Assembly (NCBI RefSeq): GCF_010015445.1
Contig: NC_053115.1
Coordinates: 5,811,576 to 5,875,575 of the forward strand
Length of the DNA stretch: 64,000 bases
Direction of reading: 5' to 3'
Origin: Perca fluviatilis
Taxonomy: Eukaryota; Chordata; Actinopteri; Perciformes; Percidae
The notes below the pieces were generated by a model. That model did not search any database. It saw only the letters and a program-made list of their open reading frames with translations, and was not told the origin of the DNA. The translations under genes were made by a program, and so were the position numbers. Shown here in pieces: positions 32,485 to 43,400 of this stretch (positions are counted from its first letter, which is position 1; each line of letters starts with the position of its first letter).

Positions 32485-32529
32485 GTAAGAACGATTTCCT
32501 GTGCTAAAAAAGCTTCTGTGATCTGCCAT
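32485..32529 (+). other. Candidate microexon or recursive-splice exon
   Basis: A pyrimidine tract ending TTTTCTCTGCAG (to 32484) is followed directly by GTAAGA, so a 3' and a 5' splice site share one junction, the arrangement known for recursive splice sites in long vertebrate introns. The next strong 5' site, GTAAGT, begins at 32530, defining a 45-bp segment. Read from its first base it is 15 codons without a stop (VRTISCAKKASVICH). A branch-point-like ACTTAAC lies about 35 bp upstream. A 139-bp (TG)n starts 67 bp downstream of this 5' site. No flanking exon is visible, so host gene and strand are unknown. Confidence 0.35.
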
Positions 32530-32592
32530 GTAAGTAAAGTGTCACAATTTTAGGCTCTCTGTCCTGTCCTCCTCCCCGACATCTCTCTCTCT

Positions 32593-32801
<209 letters not shown>

Positions 32802-33080
32802 CATTCTTGTTTACCTATATTTGTGGGGTCCAAAAACCGGGAGTCCAGTATACTTGTGGGGTCCGGACAGCTTTGTGGGGCCAAAATGCTGGACCCCTCA
32901 ACTTTTAAAGGGCTGTTTGAAGGTTAAGACTTGGTTGTAGGATTAGGGTTAGAATTAGGTTATGGTTAGGTTTGGGTTAAAAGGTTAAGGTTAGGCATTT
33001 AGTTGTGATGGTTACGGTTAGGGTAAGGGGCTAGGGAATGCATTATGTCAATGATGGGTCCCCAGAAAGATAGTGAGACG
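32802..33080 (+). repeat. TTAGGG-like block in a (TG)n-bounded dispersed repeat
   Basis: Between two TG tracts lies TTGTGGGGTCC repeated three times (about 32820-32880). A stretch rich in TTAGGG, TTAGG and GGTTAAGG variants follows at about 32936-33035, then GGAATGCATTATGTCAATGA. I recall this arrangement as a common fish repeat. The telomere-like motifs are degenerate, so this is not a recent telomere fusion. Confidence 0.65.
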
Positions 33081-33199
33081 CTGTGTGTGTGTGTGTCTGT
33101 GTGTGTCTGTGTGTGATCCCCAGGGTACCTGTTGTTGTGACAGGCTCTTGACTCGAGCCGTGTTAGAAGATAGCGTGTAAATTGTAATCTGGGAGCTCC

Positions 33200-33560
33200 C
33201 ATTCCTTAGCCTGTGTCATGCTAATAATGCCGCGCGTCAGTCAAACCTGGCCGCTGATTACAGGCACAAGCCGATGCTATCTCTCCTCCTTTTTCTATTG
33301 TGCGGGCGCCACAAAGGGAGTCATTTACCGTTGGCAATTTGGCGCCAGTATTGGCTCTGCGATAATAGAGACTTAACCTGTATTGACTTACTCCTTTGCA
33401 TAATCCTTAAACTAGTGCCAACGAGTAACTTCCAGTTGGGAGCGTGTGATTATTACAAGGTAATAGGGCAGAGGTAAACAGATGACTGACACTGGCTGTA
33501 ATCCTTACTAACGGGGCCGTGAGCTCATGCTCAAAGATAGAGGAGAATGAGATTAAGAAA
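33200..33560. other. Candidate conserved noncoding element
   Basis: Balanced, repeat-free sequence with CGCTGATTACAGG, a GGCGCCAGTATTGGC NFI/CTF-like region, TTGCATAATCC and GTGATTATTAC motifs. It is bracketed by obvious repeats, yet no repeat signature enters it. Composition and motif density only; no alignment was possible. Confidence 0.33.
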
Positions 33561-33776
33561 TTAATAAAAGAAGACCTTGGTCCTTAGATTGCCTGTCAAA
33601 AAATGTGAGTGCCTTTAGACTTCCTTTCGTCTTTTTCTGTAGCTCTTATTTTACTCTACCCAAGCTATTTTTTGGTGTCTAGAAACCGCTCCTGTTGAAG
33701 CCCATTTTTATAAAAGTGTCAGCTAAATTTCTAAAATATATATATTAAAAAAAAAACACTGTCTGTATCTGTCCAG

Positions 33777-34627
33777 TAGTGTTGCAGTCAAGACCACCTA
33801 AACTGAGACCAAGTCATCAGAGTGTATCAAGACCAAGACCAGACCTGTACCAGACAGCCAGAACTTCTTTTTCTGTCTCCAAGATTCACTTTCTTGAGGG
33901 GGGGTTAACAGTAACATATTTCAAATTAGAAATTAGTCAAGTTATTGGTTGCATTTGACGCAGGTTGGCATTTGAAGCAGCAAGTTGTACATCCAATCAC
34001 AGTAATGATGTTAACACATAAAAATCAGACGATACACAGGCAATTTAGTGATATTATCCCTGCAGTTGTGGTCTTGACAGGTCTTGAAATAAAAGTCAGA
34101 GTCCTCTTTATCCGAGAGTCTATATAAAAGAGACTTCAGATACAGTATTAGGGGACCACTAAGGTCTATATAAAAGAGACTTCAGATACAGTATTAGGGG
34201 ACCACTAAGGTCTATATAAAAGCATCCAAGGAGCACCATGTCATGGGACCTTTAAGTCCAGTAGTCTCTTTTTTTCTCTGTTTTTGGTCTCTACCAAGTT
34301 CTTGGGGAAATATCTGTCTCTTTAGCTACTAAATGCTCCACCATGTTCACCAGCTAGTCGCTAACTGTGTCTGTCTGCCATTTAGCGCAGGGCAAGGAGT
34401 GTACAGTGCACTTATCAGAGCTCTTTTGCCGCCTGCTGCTGGAAATTAGGTTCTAAGCAGTGACAGTGAAAACCCAAATAATGTGCTAAAGAATGCTGAA
34501 ACACTCTGTAGAGCTGAAGGGGAACTGCGATAGTATGCCTTTAACGAAAAAGAATAATAATGGAAGAGGCCAAGACCTTCAAAAAGTGGTCTTGAGACCA
34601 AGACCGATCTCGAATACTATAACACTG
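33777..34627. mobile_element. hAT-like MITE with a perfect 8-bp TSD and an internal foreign block
   Basis: The left end TAGTGTTGCAGTCAAGACC and right end GGTCTTGAGACC...ATAACACTG are inverted repeats of the CAGTGTTG type. CTGTCCAG flanks both sides (33769-33776 and 34628-34635), a perfect 8-bp duplication. Family-typical GACCAAGACC repeats occupy the left 350 bp and the right 64 bp. The 436 bp between them (34128-34563) are the duplicate of 31668-32103. Confidence 0.9.
34128..34563 (+). repeat. Second copy of the 436-bp duplication, inside the hAT element
   Basis: It aligns without gaps to 31668-32103. Differences include A/G at 34230, A/G near 34387, A/G near 34430 and G/T near 34447. It begins inside the MITE's 46-bp repeat, keeps the MITE right end and TTAA, and continues into the original flank. 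Confidence 0.93.
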
Positions 34628-34635
34628 CTGTCCAG

Positions 34636-35061
34636 AGGGGACAGGACACTCCCAAAGGGTTAAAAAAGAGGTGGGTGTGGGGGGGGTGTAGTTCTACTAC
34701 TACACTCAGACTGCAACACTCTTCCATCAGCATTAACACGCATACATACACACACACACGTTGACACACTTCCCCGTAAACCCATAACTCTTGCTTACAT
34801 AACCCACCTGCCTTTCTCCGACCTCAGCCACATCCTGGGAGCAACAGGGAGCGGAGGAGGGGTGGAGGGCAAGGGGCTGTTAAAGATAAGATAAGCGTGT
34901 TTACTCAAACATTGTGGGGAAGTTGTAGACAGCCTTATCATTGACAATGAACAAAGTCAACAACGGAAAGAGTTTGATTTTGTGGTATTGGCAACAGTTG
35001 CAAGAATCTGACAACAAGTAAATACAAATGAGAAATCAATGTTTAGGTAGTCCCGCATTGT
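34636..35061. other. Noncoding stretch, no gene
   Basis: Contains a G-run (34677-34688) and a short (CA)n (34747-34759). Nothing else was recognised. Confidence 0.45.
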
Positions 35062-35923
35062 GGGCCAGATGTACGTACATCTGCGAATGTAGCGTTATCA
35101 GCGCCATGGCCAACCCACGCTGTGCTACTTCAGCTTACGTCGTATTTACCAAACCTGCAGTTCATCGTGTAATCCGCGACTTTCTCCGCCCACTAGACCG
35201 TAAATTGCGCTGTAGCAAAGCGTTAAGTACTGGTACTATGATACGGCTGAGGGCAGACTGCCATATTCCCACTGCTGATGCTATGACTGTTTGAAATGAT
35301 CCCGATGCCAATATTTGTAATGGAACGAGAAGTTTAACAACTGCTGGAATGGAATGCGAACGCTGAGTCGGAGATTCGATGTCATCTTTGATTTCTTCCT
35401 GTAACTGTAATGTTGCACGGCTGCTTAATCTGTAACGCTTAATGATTTTGTGTTCACTCAACTGAAAATGTGTGATCCTTGTGGCAAAAATCCTTTCAGT
35501 TCGTCTCCTTGGCCTATGTCTTCGTCTTGCTCGGATTACTGCTGCCATTTCACCAGGAGGCATATGTCAGGAAACCGGCTTGCGGCTCGTTTACACCTGC
35601 TTTTAAGAGGCGGACAATTTTCACCGCAAAATAGAGGCGCGCTCTCACGGGAGGTTTTTGTACATACCGCGGAATACATAATTAGGTGCACTTTACGCTT
35701 CCCCCTTCCATCTCTTTATGGGAAAGTCCCACTTTCCCCTTCACCCTCCTGTGAATGCATATGCATGACAAGGTAAAGCGCAATTTGCCATTTTCAGTTC
35801 CCGCGACAGTCTGCACTTTTACCTCAGTGCGGCCTGTTTGTACATACCTCGCCATGCATTTACGCGCACGTTGCGAAACAAATACGCCTGAAGTGGGCGC
35901 GAAAGCGTTAGTACATCTGGCCC
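35062..35923 (-). mobile_element. PIF/Harbinger-like element, internally deleted
   Basis: GGGCCAGATGTAC at the left and GTACATCTGGCCC at the right are perfect 13-bp inverted termini, and the 862 bp between them hold a Harbinger-type transposase N-terminal region on the minus strand. No clean 3-bp target duplication is seen (TGT left, TCA right). The catalytic DDE region is missing, so the element cannot supply its own transposase. Confidence 0.8.
35162..35563 (-). pseudogene. HARBI1-like transposase remnant, N-terminal region only
   Basis: This 133-codon frame starts at ATG 35563. It has a basic start (RARRRHRPRRRTER) and then the signature of HARBI1/PIF nucleases before the DDE domain: FQLSEHKIIKRYRLS, LQEEIKDDI, a TQRSHSIP segment, LQILASGSFQ and VGIWQSALSR (residues about 32-115). 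Family members are about 350 residues with three acidic catalytic residues further on, and none are present here. The stop at 35162 follows a diverged tail. The DNA-binding-like part could survive as a polypeptide, but there is no evidence of expression. Confidence 0.75.
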
Positions 35924-36240
35924 TCAGTCAGCTGTGTTTGTATATTTTTTTTAAAACCAATCACAATCGTCTTGGGCGGCGCTAAGCCCCGGATGCAGCA
36001 ACTGTGCACTTGCAAAAAAAATAGATAGCGGAGATAGCGGAAGGGGAGAAGAACGCCAGACATCGCGGACCGAAAATGGGAAGCAAATAAAGAAGTGTTC
36101 CCGTTTATTGCAGTAATATATCACCAAGTCAAACTGAAGTCTTCCCCAAACTGGCAGATGAAGTTTTTGCACCGCACAGTAGCGTGGTTGGTCAAGATGC
36201 ATGGATGACGTAGCGGCGTACCGTATCGCAGTCGGAACAG
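35924..36240. repeat. Possible DNA-repeat remnant
   Basis: The CCAATCACAATCGTCTTGGG...GCTAAGC motif at about 35958-35990 is one that I recall from fish DNA repeats. No paired terminus was found, so extent and class are unknown. Confidence 0.3.
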
Positions 36241-36370
36241 TAAATCCAGATGGTGCCGTCTATGCACAACGTCAGGACCAGGAGCGGAAATTACTGCTCC
36301 ACCAGAACACGTCTTTCCATTCAGAATAACGTGCCAAGCACAGGAGTAAGAGGTAAAGACCCCTTGTTAA

Positions 36371-36750
36371 TAGGGGTGGGAATCACCAGAGGCCTCACGA
36401 CACGATATCATCACGATACGTATGTCACGATACGATATTATTGTGATTTAAAACATATCGCAATTTTCTGCGATATATTGCAATTTATAACCTATTTTCC
36501 AACTTCAAATCTGTCCCAATTTCAAATGATGTCCCCAGAAGGAAACTTTGTCAACATCTGTTTTATCTAAAAAGATGCATTTCTCTGTTTTTTCATCTCA
36601 CTTCAATTTTATTGCTGCAAAATGGGATTGTCAAGCCGAAAAACTGACCAACACATATATATAATAAAAGATCGATACTTGGCGTCTGTGTATAGATACA
36701 GTATTGCCACAGAAAATATCGCGATACTATGCTTTTTTTCCCCACCCCTA
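36371..36750. mobile_element. hAT-like MITE, perfect 8-bp TSD
   Basis: The 380-bp element starts TAGGGGTGGGAATCACC and ends TTTTCCCCACCCCTA. CTTGTTAA flanks both ends (36363-36370 and 36751-36758). The interior is rich in ACGATA/TATCG motifs and has no transposase frame. Confidence 0.93.
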
Positions 36751-36758
36751 CTTGTTAA

Positions 36759-37740
36759 TATTCTACATTTTGACCTCTGATCTCAACACATTTGAAACTA
36801 GGAGACGTTCCTCCATTACCAAATTCTATCCTTGTGTTGCCTGTAATGGCTGACATCAGCACTGTTTTGCCCATTAGGATTGCCGTGCTTGAGAAGAAAC
36901 TGCTGCGTCACCCAGAGACCACGTTGAGGGTGTATTTTGGTTCCTCGGTTAAATAGAACATTTGACCTCGGTTCTCCAGAGGGCCAGCCAACCCGACCGT
37001 TGGGATTGAGGAACAGAGCATGTTGTGCAGTCTCACATTCAACCTCATTTCCTTTCCAAACCTTCATCCACTTTGGCCAGACCACACATCTTTAACCGTC
37101 GATAGTTCTGCTGGCTTGCTTATAGTCTCCTTTACACACAACTGGGCCCTCACGACCTCAGATAGGGATCACATTCAGCCGCGCTTGGCTGCTAACTACC
37201 CTCAATGGCATTTATGGTTTACAGCAGAGTAGAGCTTGAGGTACCCCTCTGTATTTATAAACCGTTATGATCGCATTTGCTCAATGTAATAATCTGAAAT
37301 TAGTATTTTTTTGGAAGGTGAACAGAAACATGGCTGTCAAGTAGACCGGATTTTGCACTGCACATTCTAAAGTCGTGCTATTTATGCGGTTTGGTGTTGG
37401 CCGGGCTGCCAGTAAAAATGCACAGTGGATGGGTTGAGCAGGAGGTTACAAAGGGCTGCAGCAGCCGTGATAAAACATGTGGGCAGCTGTTAAAAGTGCA
37501 CAGTCTGGCTCTACCAGGACTGATCAATTCAGGCCTGTTTTGGAGCGTTAAGTACTCAGAGTAGGGGCGGCTAAGGTCATGGTGAAATCAGAGATCCTGT
37601 CGTGCAAGTTTTGAGCTTTAAAATGAAATCGGTGGCATGTAGTCCAATTGCTTAAGGTTACTTGAAGACAGAAACCGATGACTGGAATTATTTTCAGATA
37701 GGCGAAGATTCAGAGGCAATTTTGAAAATGTGCACCTTGG
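36759..37740. other. Noncoding stretch, no gene
   Basis: Unique-looking sequence; open frames are short and undistinguished. No repeat termini. Confidence 0.45.
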
Positions 37741-37880
37741 GGTTACTGGTGGGAATGGCAATAATGGTGGACTGCGCCACTAACAAGGACAATTCCTACA
37801 TATAGAAGCATTTGCTAATTACAAATACGTTGAGTGGCTCAGAAATGCTGTCCCTGAATGGTATAAAATGGAAATTAATA
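37741..37880 (+). repeat. Unclassified dispersed repeat, copy A
   Basis: About 138 bp beginning GGTTACTGGTGGGAATGGC and ending TGGAAATTAATAT. It recurs at 39694-39832 in the same orientation with roughly six differences. No terminal inverted repeat, A-tail or target duplication is visible. Confidence 0.85.
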
Positions 37881-38405
37881 TAATTAAAATCTTGAGGATT
37901 GGTAGTGACATCTACCATGAATTCTCATGGTAGCAAATCAGGTTGAAAGAACTTTTTTATTGTTGTATTTGATTTCAGATGTGTTGAAACATGGTGATTT
38001 ATTTCCTTTCTAATTGGTGTAGGCAAAAGTGTTAGTGATACGGAGCGGGTCGAGGCTCTATGCTTCTCACTGTGGAAGCCGAGAGGCCGTGCTGGGAGAG
38101 TAATGCACCGTTATCAGACGAGAAGCGAGATGTACGCAAGGTGATGGAATTGGGGTGTTGCTGTGCCATGTGATGCAGAAAGAGGTGATAATGAGCCTGG
38201 TCTTAGCCTTTCACACTCTCCCCTCCACAACACTTCCACGTTATCAGTGCCATCTGCCGCTCTGATTGTGCTTCGTCTACAGTACCAATTACTAACTGGC
38301 TGGCAGCCCGTCCTCTCTCTTCTGGGTCGTCTCTGTGAGTAAGCATGTGTTCTTCATCAACTTCTTCGTTCTACCCATTGTATTCTTTCTCACTTTTCTT
38401 CCATT

Positions 38406-38410
<5 letters not shown>

Positions 38411-38457
<47 letters not shown>
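38411..38457. repeat. (CT)n microsatellite
   Basis: About 47 bp of CT, followed by CCAAATCCCC. Confidence 0.97.
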
Positions 38458-38459
<2 letters not shown>

Positions 38460-39693
38460 AATCCCCTTAATCAGCCCGGAGTCAAGTGTAGATGCCGAGA
38501 GGGCAGCATTCGCCGATCAGCTGATGACTTTCACAAAGGGTCAGAAGAACAGGGATTACAGCTCAGCTCATGATGAGCTTGCAGCTCTGGCTCATCGGGG
38601 TGAATGATGGCAGTGCCTTGGCATCTGTAGATTTTTTTTTTTGGGGTGGTGGTGGTGGGATGGAGACAGCAAGTCGTAACTGGCTGGCAGCATACTGACA
38701 GATCTGGCTCAAATGCCACTTTACCCTCACAACTGCCAAATCCAGCTTCAAAAGTCAGTGAAGCGTTGCTAGTTAAAGCCTTTTGGAAATGAATCAGGGG
38801 TCGCTGACATTTATCTGGGAGAAGATCATTTGAAAATGAGCCAGGCTGTTGTAACGAAATCCTGGGTTTAAAAAGAGTGCCAACGCTGTGTAGCTTGCGT
38901 TTTAATTTAACCCCGTTGGACTGCAGCACAGCTGGAGGGAGCCCTGTTCGCTGGATACAAATCCGCTAGTACATTGTGTAACCCCACCCCCCTCCGCCCC
39001 CCTCCCCAGATAGGCTCACACACATACAAGGGTGCATTCCTCTCACCCAGGGCAGGGATTGGTCAGGGATTGTAGCAACTGAACCAAGCTTTGGATCAGA
39101 TGGGAGTTGCTCAGACAGAAAAATGTGTTTGTGTGAGTGTCTGTTGTTGTCTGTCTTTATGAGGACCATAAGTCGTTGAACAAATTGTTGAGTGAAGACC
39201 TCTCCTGACCTCATAGCTATTGGTCATTTTTGGGTTAAGCCTTTGTGTTAACCCTGTTAGAGTTATGATTTGTTTATAGTTGCAGTACTTGCAGTGTAGT
39301 GTCTTGATGCAGCAGAGACTTCTTGACTTTTAGTCCCTATGGGTAAAGCTCGCAAAACAGTGGGTCCTACATTTCCCATAATGCAACTAAATAGCATCTT
39401 ACCTTAGACCCTTCATACCTAGTACACTTCTATGTCTTTCATGCTCCACAGATCCAGTTTGAAATGCAGGCTTTCTGTTAAATTAGATGATATATACTGT
39501 AGATAAAGATAACTTTGATGATGTCATCAGGGTTATTTGTTTACGTCCAAAAGCTCCGTTCAGAGACAATTCGTACAGGTTTAGTAGTACTCCCCATGAT
39601 GACTAAACTTATTTTAATGTATAAAAGAAATAAGGTTCAGGCTAGCATTATAATCTTTAAGATTTCAGTCCTGGTTGATATGGCGTCACTTGA

Positions 39694-39832
39694 GGTTACT
39701 GGTGGGAATGGCAATAATGGTGGACTGCGCCACTAACAACGACCATTCCTACATATAGAAGCATTTGCTAATTACAAATACGTTAGTGGCTCAAAAATGC
39801 TGTCCCTGAATGGTATAAAATGGAAATTAATA
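39694..39832 (+). repeat. Unclassified dispersed repeat, copy B
   Basis: Matches 37741-37880 with small changes (AACAACGACC against AACAAGGACA, and one missing G near 39783). The matching region stops abruptly after TTAATAT in both copies. Confidence 0.85.
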
Positions 39833-40419
39833 TCTTGAGCATTATAAATTAAACAGACGTATATATGGGGCGGCAGGGTTAGGAAATAATTGTGGTCAAT
39901 AGTGGGTTCTCACTAGGATAGAAATACTGTTAGTGTCTGTGCACTGTACAGTGTGTTTTCACATGCGTATGTGGTTGGTTCAGTGTGTATATGTGTGCTC
40001 TGCAATCCACAGGCTGCTTGTTAGTACAATGTCAGACATGTCCATCAGTGACATCCCTCTCTGCTCCGTAGGCGAGCCCTGGGTTTCACAGAGTCTTAAT
40101 GCTGTTTTTATTTATTTATTTATTTTCAAATCCTTATTTAATGTGCGTGAGCATGCGGCGGGAGAATTTTTCCTGACCTTCTCTTCCTGACCGACTTTGC
40201 TCTGCTTTACTAAAGAAGAACGGAAAAAAAACGCACATCAACCCAAACTTTGTATCACACCTTCTGACACAACGTAGCACTCACTTTTCTCTTAGTTTCA
40301 GTAGCACCACTAAACCTCAGCAGTGCTACTTCTGTAAACTCCAACTCCATCAACAGCGAGAAAAGTTAAGGACAAGACTTTCCCTTGTTGCCTTTTGGCT
40401 GTTGCTCTAACATGAGAAC

Positions 40420-40492
40420 ATCAAAGCACTTTGAATTGCCCTGTTGCTGAAATGTGTTATACAAATAAGGCTGCCTTGCCTTGCCTTGCCTT
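40420..40492 (+). repeat. Retroposon 3' tail ending in (CTTGC)n
   Basis: CAAAGCACTTTGAATTGCC followed by TGCTGAAATGTGTTATACAAATAAGG is the 3' tail shape of fish L2/Rex-like LINEs and their SINEs. It ends in a short CCTTG repeat. The same tail is at 61371-61657. No upstream body was recognised, so it is severely 5'-truncated. Confidence 0.65.
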
Positions 40493-43400
40493 CAAATTCA
40501 ATTAGTGGATGCAAGGGCAGGAAGACTGGATAGGGCTGTGTGGCAAGTGAGAGACAGAGAGAACTCAAGGCCGGATGGGTCTAATCCCGGTCCTCCTTAT
40601 CAGTGCTGACCTCTGGGAGGCCGTGTGTGGATCCTGATCCTCTGGTGGCTCCTTTTGGGGGGGGGGATGCCTTTTATTCCCGTGTCTGATCAGACTTCAA
40701 AGGAGGCGACGCAGGGAGCAGCGGTCATCGCTTCTTTCATTACCAGGAGCTTTACGCTAATCTGCGAGGGCACACCTGATGCCCCTCCCCTCTCTGACTC
40801 CCACAAAACGCACACCCTCCCCACCTTTTCTTTCTTCCAGGGGGGCTAAGTGCGGTGTAATCTGTGTATAAAAGATCCTTAATCCTCAGCAGTCGGGTCT
40901 CCTACTCCTGCACCGCTACCTGAGGCCTGGATAAATTCCCAGAGCTCATTAATTTGTTAATCATAGCTGGGTTCGAGGAAAGGTCTAGCAGGGATCAGAG
41001 GATGAGTCCAAGTAGTTGTAAATCGGAGGGGGAGTTATAACCTCTGACCTATGCTTAAGGGCATTTATGACATATAGAGACACATACATTGGTGGATTGA
41101 AACAGAAATACATTTGGTAAATAAAAATAGCCTAAATCCTGCCATTATGCTTGGCAAGATCAGTTTAGTTGGCTATCTGATTGAGTTTTGGACAACATCA
41201 TGTTGGGCTCTGAAAAATAGTGATGTGCATTTTTCACTTTTTTTCCAACATTTTCAGAGACTAAACAGTCGTTCGATTAGTAAGGTAATCATTTGTTGTT
41301 GCCCCGACATGAATACAGCAACACAATAGTAAAACTCTGGTCAACTCGGGACCCAGTAGACAGTCTTTAAAACACTCAGGCTTACAGAGAAATGTTTGAC
41401 AAAAATGCTCTTTTATCATTCACACAGAAGGGGTTAGAGTTAAAGAGTAACCCGTATTCGTCGGCTGTAGAAGCTCCTTCAAAGCATAATAGCCCCCTGA
41501 GTGGTTTTCACTTGTTTTTCACTTCAGATCAAGGTTGGCATGCTGCAAAAAAGCAGGCGCTAATTGGCTAGCATTGTGGAGTTTGATAAGGGGCCTTTGT
41601 TATATAAAGAGAAGAACGAGCAGAAAAACAGCAGCAACAACAACGTAAGTGCAAAAGTCGGTGTACTTTTTAGGTCTAGCTGTTACATTTCAACTTATTT
41701 CAAGGAATATTTTCATTTGTTGATATTAGTTTGGGAAATACTTCAGCATGTATCAACTATAAGCCCACATTGAGCTTTCTTTTAAGGCACATCAGGTCAC
41801 AGGCATAAAAAAATGTAAACCGATTTTTGCTTTTTTTATGTTAGTCCATTGTAACCGGAAAATTAATTCCCACTAACTTCATTTTCAGTGCTCTGGCTCT
41901 CAGTAGCATTAGAGTTGATTTGCAAAGGGCCTCTGGAACAGAGAATGTAACAAGAAGTGTTCACAGTGCAGCGCTGGTGTGAAGAGCACTCCCAGCCCCG
42001 GGCCTGTTCTTCATATAATTCTTTCCCTAGGAATCTGTGATAGATAAAGATTGATGTGAGAGCTGGAACCATGCCCCCCGTCCCAACCTCTTGCTCCTGC
42101 GCTCATGTTCCCGTTTTCACCCTCCTCTTCTTCTTCTACTTCTTCTCCTCCTTTCTCGAAATCTCTATTCATCGTCTCATGACGAGCAGTAATTACAGCA
42201 GCTCCTCAGCCTTACCGCCAGAATGAGCTGTTTACATTGGGCCACTTGCCTCTGGCTGCTGTGGCCAGCCTCTTATCGCCCATTGAGCCCAGCAGGAGCA
42301 GCCACACAGTTACCAAAACACAACCCAGCGCGACCCAGTGCCCGCCAGGCCCAGCTCACCCAGGCTCCCACGCAGCCACTTGTGCTCCGCCCAAAACCCC
42401 ACATAGCTCCATCAGTCATGTTCTTCATGCAAGCCCTCTTTTTTTTTTTTTCCTCCCCTTTCTATTGGCAGCTTTCTACGGTTTGGATATCAAGCCCTGC
42501 TGAGGGAAAACCGTTTAATTCGTTGAAGGTTTTAGTGTAAAGAAGCAGGTCTCAGAGCCAACAGTTCTACCGCACGCTTTCTTCCTCAGCGTTTTCTGTG
42601 CCTGAGGGTTGAAGCAGAATGAAAGAACGTACTCCCCTGTGCTGCTGCTACGTACGGAGGAGGCATGTTTGTTTACACACTGGCAGCCAGGGAGTGCTGT
42701 TTAGAGCTCTGGAGCCAGCACAGGATCCTTCTAGTCGAGTTGATGATGTGTTGCATTGGGTTGCCGCCATTCTCCGGCCATTGGACCCAGGTGCTTCCTG
42801 TCTGCCTGCTGGAAAAGTACGAATGCGCCCGTGATGGACCAAGTCAACCATGAGCTTTGCGCCGTTGCTCCTCCTGCAATGCCCTGTGGGACCAGCAAAA
42901 GGGCTTTAAACTTCCAACTGTTTTCTTTTTTTTCCCCTGTCTCTATTTTTCTACTTTTCCACCTCCCGCACTCTGCTGTTCTCACAGACTCTTGTAATAA
43001 AAGAGATAACTTGGTCACCAACATCTGCAGAGATAGTTAAATGTTAAGCAGAGAGCTTTGCATTTCTCATCTCATTGTGTGCGCTTCTCCCTCTTCTCAG
43101 GTGTGGCCTGTTACGAAACTAATTCAAACAGCGATGCTTTGTGGCCGTTACATCTAGACGGTGTATCTTCCTGTGTTTTCTTCCCCCACACCCCCACACC
43201 CCCACATTGTTCTCCAAATGAGCCCTGGAGTTGTACTTCAGTAATAATCCCAAGACAAATGAATATTTTGGCAGATGTTTCTACAAATGAGAAGGGATTT
43301 ATAAGTTTCGGTGCCAGCTGTGGCAGTTCTATAAAGTATTTATACGCTCCCTAAAATATGCATTTTATATGTAACTGGAGCTGTTGTCTGTGAAAAGAGC

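Noticed and set aside
35062..35923. A complete, autonomous Harbinger element
   Set aside because: The catalytic DDE region is missing and no second (Myb-like) frame is present.
43060..43110. Pyrimidine tract plus CAGGTGTGG as a second recursive splice site
   Set aside because: The downstream GTGTGG is a poor 5' splice site and no nearby strong 5' site defines an exon.
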